NCBI GenBank assembly: GCA_027627225.1
Contig: CM051029.1
Location: 72,030,578-72,094,577, forward strand
Direction of reading: 5' to 3'
Length of the DNA stretch: 64,000 nucleotides
DNA from: Congeria kusceri
Lineage: Eukaryota > Mollusca > Bivalvia > Myida > Dreissenidae
The position numbers were made by a program, and so were the translations under genes. The notes beneath the pieces were generated by a model that was given only the letters and a program-made list of their open reading frames with translations, was not told the origin of the DNA and made no database searches. Below are positions 12,401-20,790 of the stretch, piece by piece. Numbering within the stretch: position 1 is the first letter of the stretch; the number at the start of each line of letters is the position of its first letter.

Positions 12401-15400
12401 ACAATATACAATCTGTACTGCCCCCAAGACAAAGAACTTTCCCTGCAGTACCTGGAAAACCTACCCACTGAGAACTGCTTGGTTGTTGGAGACTTCAACA
12501 GCCACTCAACCTGTTGGGGCTATGAAGAGACGGACAGAAGAGGAGAGGAAGTGGAGGACTGGCAGATTGATACCCAAATGGTTCTGCTGAATGATCCAGA
12601 AGACCCACCCACCTTCTTCTCACGCAGGTGGCTGTCAACTTCTACCCCAGATCTCGCCTTTGCAACTGATGATCTCTCCAAGAAGACCACCAGAGGGGTA
12701 CTGAGCCAGTTAGGAGGCAGCGACCACAGACCAGTAAAGCTGGCCATCAACCTGCAGTACAGACCACAGAAATCAACAACGTTCCCAAGGTGGAACTACA
12801 AGAAGGCAGACTGGAACATGTTTGCAAGCCTCACAGACCTCTACACCAGGGGCCTAAAAACAGACGACCTTAACATCAACCGAGTCACCAGGAACTTCAA
12901 TCAGGCCATTCTGAAAGCGGCTTCCGAGACAATCCCACGGGGCGCACGTAAGAACTACAGGCCCTACTGGACGGAAGAGCTTCAAGAACTTGAGGACCAA
13001 GTCAGCAGCAGCAGACAGGAAGTAGAGGAGAATCCCTCTGTTGACAACAACATCGCCCTGAAAGCAGCCACTGCCAAGTACAGAAGAGCCTACCTTCAAG
13101 CAGCAAGATCTAGCTGGAGAGAAAAAACCGAGAAGCTAAACTTAGATAGGGACGGAAACAAGCTGTGGAAGCTGACCAAAGCGATGAATGGTGAAGACAC
13201 AAGGGCAGAGCCAATTACCATCTCACAAGGCCAAGAGTTGCTGACAGGGAGAGAAGCTGCCAACCTTTTTATAGATAATTATGAGGAAGTCAGCAACATC
13301 ACTGTACCTGAAGAAAGAAAGGCCCAGGTACAGGAGGAGAGAAGAACCTCCAAGGAGTATCAGCCAGAGGAACACATGAACAAGCCGTTCAACCATCATG
13401 AACTAGCAGACGCCATGAAAGCCTTGCAAGAAAGAAAATCCCCAGGGCCAGACAAAATAACCAATGAGATGCTTCTACATTTAGGCACAAGGGCAAAAAC
13501 ACAGTTACTGAAAATCTTCAACAACAGCTGGAAGACTGGCCATGTTCCACAAATCTGGCGAGAGGCTGATATGGTCCCCATCCACAAGAAGGGCAAAGAC
13601 CGAGCAAAGGTGGACAGCTACAGACCCATCAGTCTCACCAGCTGTGTGGGCAAACTCATGGAACGGCTAATCAACACCAGGCTCACTTGGCATTTGGAGA
13701 AGAACAACACTATTTCCCCAGAGCAGGCAGGATTCAGGCAAAATCGTTCGACTGAGGACCAGGTGACGTATATCGCCCAGAAGATTGAAGATGGCTTCCA
13801 GGACAAGAAAAACACCCTGACGATCTGGATTGACATGGAGAAGGCCTTCGATAAGGTCTGGAAGGAAGGGCTGAAGCTGAAGCTCCAGAAAAGTGGTGTG
13901 GCCGGTTGTATGTTCCAATGGATCTGCCAGTACTTGAACAGCAGGAAAGCAAGAGTCCATGTAAGTGGACAGTACAGCCGGAAGAAGACACTGAAAGACG
14001 GAGTCCCGCAAGGCGGAGTCCTCAGCCCCACCTTGTTCCTAGTCTTCATCAACGACATCGTCAAGGACCTCCCTCGAAATGTCCATGGGGCCATCTATGC
14101 GGACGATCTTGCACTCTGGTGCTCAGAAGAACACATCACAACCGCAAACTACCGGATGCAAGAGGCGCTGAAAGTTCTTGAGGACTGGACAAAGAAGTGG
14201 CTCAACACCATCAACTACAGGAAGACCACTTACACGATCTTTAGCCTCTCCCCAAAAGAAGTGAAGGCCAACCTCAAGCTCTGCGGACAGACGCTGCAAG
14301 CTGACAACACCCCCACGTATCTTGGCGTGACCTTCGACAGGCGACTCACTTGGAAACAGCAGACAGAGAAAGTCGAAGCTAGAGCCAAACTGCGGTTAGC
14401 ACTCATGAAAAAGCTAACCGGCACAACATGGGGGGCAGATGCAGCAATCCTCAAGAAGATGTACATGGGCAGCGTTAGACCAGTCCTTGAGTATGGGGTG
14501 ACGGCATGGGGCACAGCAAGCAAGTCAAACTTTGACAGAGTCAGCAAGGTGCAGAACCAGGCGGCCAGAATCATCACTGGCGCCATGCGGTCAACCCCTA
14601 TTCAAGAGCTGGAAACCATCACGGGTCTTGAGCCCATAGAAGACAGAAGGGACACCAAACTCCTCACCCAGGCAGCAAAGTTCAAAAGACTGCCAAATCA
14701 TCCCATGAAAGACAGACTGTGCCAACCAACAAAAGGAAGACTGAAGAGAGGGAGCTTCATCCACCAGACGAGGGTTTTGGAAAGGAAATGACAAGATATC
14801 CTGGATCAAGAACCCAAAGATATCCCCCCGTACCTTGAAAACCCAGGCTGGAGCGATGCTGAAAGACCCCAGATACACAGCAGTATTCCTGGCATTGGCA
14901 AGAAAGACTCCCAGAGCGATGCTGAAAAGAAGTCCATCTCCATGGAACACATCAACAACTCCTACCCACAACACAACTGGACTCATGTCTACACTGATGG
15001 GTCTGCTGACCAGGCTGTCAGAAGTGGTGGTGCCGGAATCTACATCAGGTATCCAGGAGGTAGAGAACAACACATCTCCCTCGCTACTGGCCTCTACTCC
15101 ACCAACTTCAAGGCTGAAGCAGTAGCGCTCAAGACAGGTGCAGTCCACATTGAGCACAGTCCACTCTCCTCCAACAACGTTGTGTTCTTCAGCGACGCAA
15201 AGTCAGTCCTGCAGGCCCTAGACACTGCCAGAGACAAAGAACTGAACGACCTGTCATCTGCCTTGACCTCCCTGTGCAGAGCCCACACGGTCGTGCTGCA
15301 ATGGGTCCCCTCTCACTGCAACATACTAGGCAATGAAGCCGCAGACACTCTGGCAAAGGAGGGCACCACAAAAGAACAGAATGACAGGTCAACCACCTTC

Positions 15401-18400
15401 AAAGAAGCCAAGACCATCATCAAGGCAAAGCAACACACCAAGTGGCTACAACAGCACCCACGATACAACCGAAATGACCCATACCACCTGCTCTCAAGAT
15501 CTGAGCAGGTCCTCATATTCAGGCTGCGGACAGGCCACAACCGTATGAACCACCACCTTTTCACCAAGTTCAGATTTGGCCAGTCAGACCAGTGCCCCTG
15601 TCAGACAGATAGCATGACAACAGAACACTTGCTGCAGTCCTGCCCACTACACAATGGCCTCAGGCGCCAGATCTGGGCGGAGGAGACCACGATGCAAGGG
15701 AAGCTCTATGGCAGTCTGGAGGACCTGCGGCGCACGGCGACCTTTGCGCAGAGAGCCGGCGTGTCCATCTGAGTGATCGACAAGAAGAAGAAGAAGAAGA
15801 AAACAATCAAAATGTTAAAAATATTCATAATGTTTGTTTTACATGGAAAACAAGGTATAGCATGTGACTGCAAATTTTACATAGCATAGAAAGTGAATAG
15901 TAAAACTTTAATAAAAGATCAATAATTAAGTGTCTTAAAGAAAACAAAAGAAACTTACTTGACAAAATCTGCAATGGGGTCTTTAGTGGTTTCTAGTTGT
16001 TATATTTGAAAATAATCATATTAATAATTTAATATCAGTAAGCAAAAAATACATGTTATTTTTATGTCATATGACATGTATTTTTTATTGCTAATTATTT
16101 AGACATATCCAAATTGCGATGTTAAATGTTCTTGTTGGCATACCTTGTGAAGTTTGAAATCTCAACTGCAGCTTATATAAACGATATGTAAGACAAACTC
16201 TCCAAGAAATACGAGACTCGGAGACACCTAACAAGCCAAAGTCCTGCCAATGAATTTGGTTCAAAGGGTGTGTACAGTAAATATTATCATCATGAACATA
16301 TACCAATCTTTGTAATACTTAACAAATTAAAATTTTGGCTGAAACAAACAAGCATACTAACTGTTGCCCGATAATGTGCAAGAATAAATACTCTGAATTA
16401 AGAACACATATCACTCCAAATTTCCAAAATACTGTATGTTACAGTATGTTCGATAATTACGTCTCGGTCAACATGAGTTTTACCCAGTGAACATTAGACC
16501 ATGTCCAATTTCTATACAGTCAATAATTGTATAAATTTCAACCAACACCAGGCCCCGACATAGTCTCAACTTAAACTTTCAACCAATGAAAATGTGTGTT
16601 ACATGGAAGCTTTGATTTCCATTGGCGGATATTAAGACTGGGGATACAATTCAACCAATGAAAATGAGTGTTACATGGGAGCTTTGATTTTCATTGGCTG
16701 ATATTAAGACTGGGGATACAACTGATCATTAGAATGTTCGTGTTCTTAGAGGCCAGTATTTAAATGATAAGAATCTTTTGATTCACGATAAGAAAAAGGC
16801 AACATACCATGGGCTCAATGTCTGTGAGCTCGAAGAAGATCATGAGCTTCACTCGGATCAGTGCGTCATCAGCCGTCCTCACCTGTTATCAATATTTTCC
16901 CCCATGGGGGGAATGGCAGGCATACAAGGGACTTTAAACTGAAAGCGATTCCCCAAAGGCCGGAATATGACATGCCGAATGATTTCGGTTCCTTGGATAA
17001 TAGACTTTGGTGGGATTTTAGATCACGGTAATATTGGCCCCCATCTAGCTAACCAAAAAATGGCACTTTTGAAATAAATTAATTATTATTTTGAAGTCCA
17101 AATTAGTTCAAGGTCAAGGTCAAAGTGAGGTTGGGTGATATGGATGGATTGGGGATGGTCATAAGCAACAACTGTGTAAGTTTTAAAGTGTTAAAGCAAT
17201 CGGTGTTGGTGCAAGACGAAACGGTAAAATCTAGTTAACCAAGACACAGCCACTTTGAATTATTCTAAGTGCAAATTAAGTAAATTTCAAGGTCAAAGTG
17301 AGGTTAGGTAAAATGGGTGGATAGGGAATGGTCATAAGAAACAAAGTGTTATAGTAAGCGGTGTTGGTGCTAAACGAAACGGTATAATCTACTAAACCTT
17401 TTCACGGACGGAATGACGGACGGACAGACAGGGCAATAACTATATGCCTCGCGCATTAAGATGCCGGTGCATAAAACTGCCATGTATTGCCAGAGGATGT
17501 TAAGTCAGATACCAGTTAACAGTCGAATATCCTTGCTTGGTCATTGGGTCCACTTGAAATGTATTACTGGAGGGTTTAAAGTCAAACACCAGTAAACAGT
17601 TTGATATCCCCCTTGTGCCGCTTGATAGTATCTCATGTATTGCCAGTAGATGTTTGTAGGGTTACATTAAACATATTATGGCTAAAATCAGAGCTCTCCA
17701 AGAGTATCCTAGTTAAGTATTGTGGCACAGAATTATGTGCACTTGATATGTCATAGCACACAAAATGTGTCTCTCACTATCAACATTGACCAATTAACAA
17801 CCCAAACAGCAACGTGTTTCAACAGTTCAAGAAAACAGCATTTCAAGGTTTGAAAACAAGAAGGTACCAACTGCCATTGAAATCCATAGGAGTTGATACG
17901 CTGTAGTTTTTAACTCTTGATTTACAAGTATAACATAGATTTTCGTAAGTACAAATATGCCTCAATGCATAAAGACGGATATAAAAATTAGTTGAAAGAT
18001 TTTTTACAAGCAATCCTAGACAGCTCATAAATATTATAAAGATCATCTGAACATTTAAATATAGCTAGATTGTAAAGTAAATGAATATATATCTTGTATC
18101 ATAATTATGAAAACTAAATTTCTACGCACATTATAGTAGAACTGATCTGGTATGATCTGCAGGCGTTCAAAGCAATTCTGGTTCGGAATGAGTCGGGTCT
18201 TATTGGCCGGGTCTGTGCCATGCCACGAGAATCTGTGAAGCCTGAAAACAACAGCAGCAATGTTAACAATTGCGCACAGTCACTCTACAAAATACTGGCC
18301 TTTTTGTTTAGTATAGTTTAAACCCATTTATGTTACCTTGATTGCATCGATAGCCTAAGGCTTACTGAGACACTCTTGAGTCCGTTCCCTTCGTAGAAAC

Positions 18401-20752
18401 AGTACTTGGGTCTTTGGAGGAGAGTGGGAATCGAACCCGGGACCTCAAAATCGCTAGGCAGGCACCATATCCACTACGCTACCATGACCTCTTTTTTGCG
18501 TGATGGGGGTTGGGGTATGTATGTATGAGAAAGAATAATACTGGTTCTCAATGCAGTAGATTCTGTGCATTAATTCTGTGCATCAAAAAGTGTGCGAGAT
18601 TAAAAGTGTGTTTTATTTTTTAAATAATTATTTTTGCCTTAACAACATAAGTTTAGAGATGTATGTGTTACATAATAATACCTAGGTATATGTTTAAGCA
18701 TTGGCCATCCAAATGAATGTTTTAAATTTATATAGGTGTTATAATGTCCCAATAATTACCAGGTAATTAAACATTTAAATCACAAGTTTATGTTCTGTGT
18801 GAGACTAAATCAATTATTCAATACAATGTATCTCTTACCATTCATTAGCCATTGGCATGAACATTGTGGGTCCTTATTTGATGAAACGCTTCACCTCATT
18901 GGTCGATGTGTCTTGACTGTGCACCACCAAGGCCTCATTAGCATCCAATGAAATCATGTCTTGCTTTGTAATGCTCTTGTATGCAAGTGTGTTCAGGAAC
19001 ATGACACATGGTCTGAAAAGCCATTTCAATAATTTTCTTTCAACATTTTATATTAGACATTTTCCATTCATACATGATACTATATTCAAAGATTAAATTT
19101 AACATACTGCAATAATATTATTTTTCTAAAATAAAATAATACCATAAACCAATTTTAAAAAATCTAAGTAAACAAATGTTTTAATTTAGTAAAACAGTAA
19201 GTCTTAACTGTGGTGGCATGCACTGTTTTAAATACCAATTTAGCTCATTACTATCCTACATAATTGTAAACATAAAACTGGAAGACATAAAATTATTCTA
19301 TTGATACGTGTTTACTTTTTTATTTGTATCAATAATTTCAACTGCAGGCAGTCTTTCAGTTCTCTATAATATGCAAAACGCTGAGAGCTTAATTGGTTTA
19401 AACAGTTTTGTTCATACGAAAAATATGTTATGTTGCATAAAGTGACATTTTATACATACAGAAATAATTCATGGATTCGAAAACCAGCTTTGAAATTTTT
19501 TTTTATCTAAGCTCCTTCCCATTTGTGGTTATTTAACTCAAGTAATATGCATTTACACTGGTTATGTGGTGACATTGAATAACACGTGACATTATACACA
19601 CAAATATCAGCATTTCTTATAATATTTATTTCTTACGACCAAGTCTACTTTGAAGCTTGTCTCAAATTCACTAAAAGCATGAGATCAAGTTAAGACACAT
19701 AAAGCTTAATTTCAAATGAAGTTTATCAAAAATTATAAGTGCAAATATATATGGCAATACAACATTCTTAAAGAGTTTTTATAAATTCGGCCAATGTCAA
19801 AATGAACATTTGTTCACTTAACTTTAAAATCCACAAAGTGTTTTACGAGAAGTTGTTCAAGTAAAATTTTTGGTGACAACGGACAAACGACTAACCACAT
19901 CACAATACGTGTAGTTCACTCATGACTATATGTTAATAACTACTTTTTTAAAGAAATAATTGTTTACTTATCATTGTTTATTGGCCAATAATCAATGGGT
20001 TTGAGTTCTGATGCGTAGGAATTAAACCATTTGGGCATTAGCCCGAGTTGTTTAATAGCCCCACATCAGAATGACAAACAGTTGTTTATTGGCCGATAAA
20101 GAACAATAATGCAAAAATTGTTTTGATTCCAACACATTTGACATATATTTTTACAATTGTGATTGGAACTACTTTTTACTATGCTCGGCTCAGAATCGGA
20201 ATTTCTTTTGCGTTGTTTATTGGGTAGTTTAACAACAATAATTGTGTTCTTTGTCAATAGAAAAATTAGCCAGTATCATGTTAGAATATTAAATAACTAA
20301 TGATGCGCCCTGAAACACAATAGTTGACTCGTCTAATAATACAAAGGCCTCTTCGATAACAGTGCCAAAATCTGTATCATTCATCGGCCCCGGGGATGAA
20401 AAGTGATACAAATACAAAGCCAGCACTTTTATAGAATTTGATTGGCTAATTACACAGGGCCCAAAAGTATCATGGCTAAAATGTGTGGAACAGCAGCCAT
20501 CTTGTTTTTTCTGCGAGTATACTGTGACTTGCAATTACATACATTTTTTTTAATATAGCTGATTGAAATACTCCTGACAGAAACACTGGGTTATAAGGAG
20601 CTGTCTGACCTAAGCATGTACATGGCAACAGTAAATGTTTGCTAATTTTACATTTTTTCACACAAAAATATGCACAATTAGTCCTGTGATATATGCATCT
20701 GTATATATATGATATCACACATGATATCATCACCTGATATGAAGACAATATA

Positions 20753-20790
<38 letters not shown>

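Larger units (their letters stand above)
11567..15798 (+). mobile_element. Near-intact non-LTR retrotransposon (EN-RT-RNase H)
   Basis: Flanked by a 12-bp target-site duplication GAAAACAATCAA (11555-11566 and 15799-15810) and ending in an (AAG)n tail. It has a roughly 200-bp 5' leader, then one reading frame with endonuclease, reverse transcriptase and RNase H. The frame is interrupted by one TGA at 14789-14791. The GC content is visibly higher than the surroundings. The domain order and RNase H suggest an I/Nimb-like clade rather than RTE or CR1; this is not certain. No separate gag-like first ORF is seen. It sits in the intron between exons 5 and 6 of the SPFH-like gene, in the opposite orientation. 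Confidence 0.93.

Noticed and set aside
13618..14094. Minus-strand open frames inside the retrotransposon
   Set aside because: Shadows of the endonuclease-RT frame; no motifs of their own.
15997..15998. A-to-I editing restoring the AA acceptor of exon 5 to AG
   Set aside because: Possible in principle, but it cannot explain the GG donor or the AT and TT sites. Mutation or assembly error is simpler.
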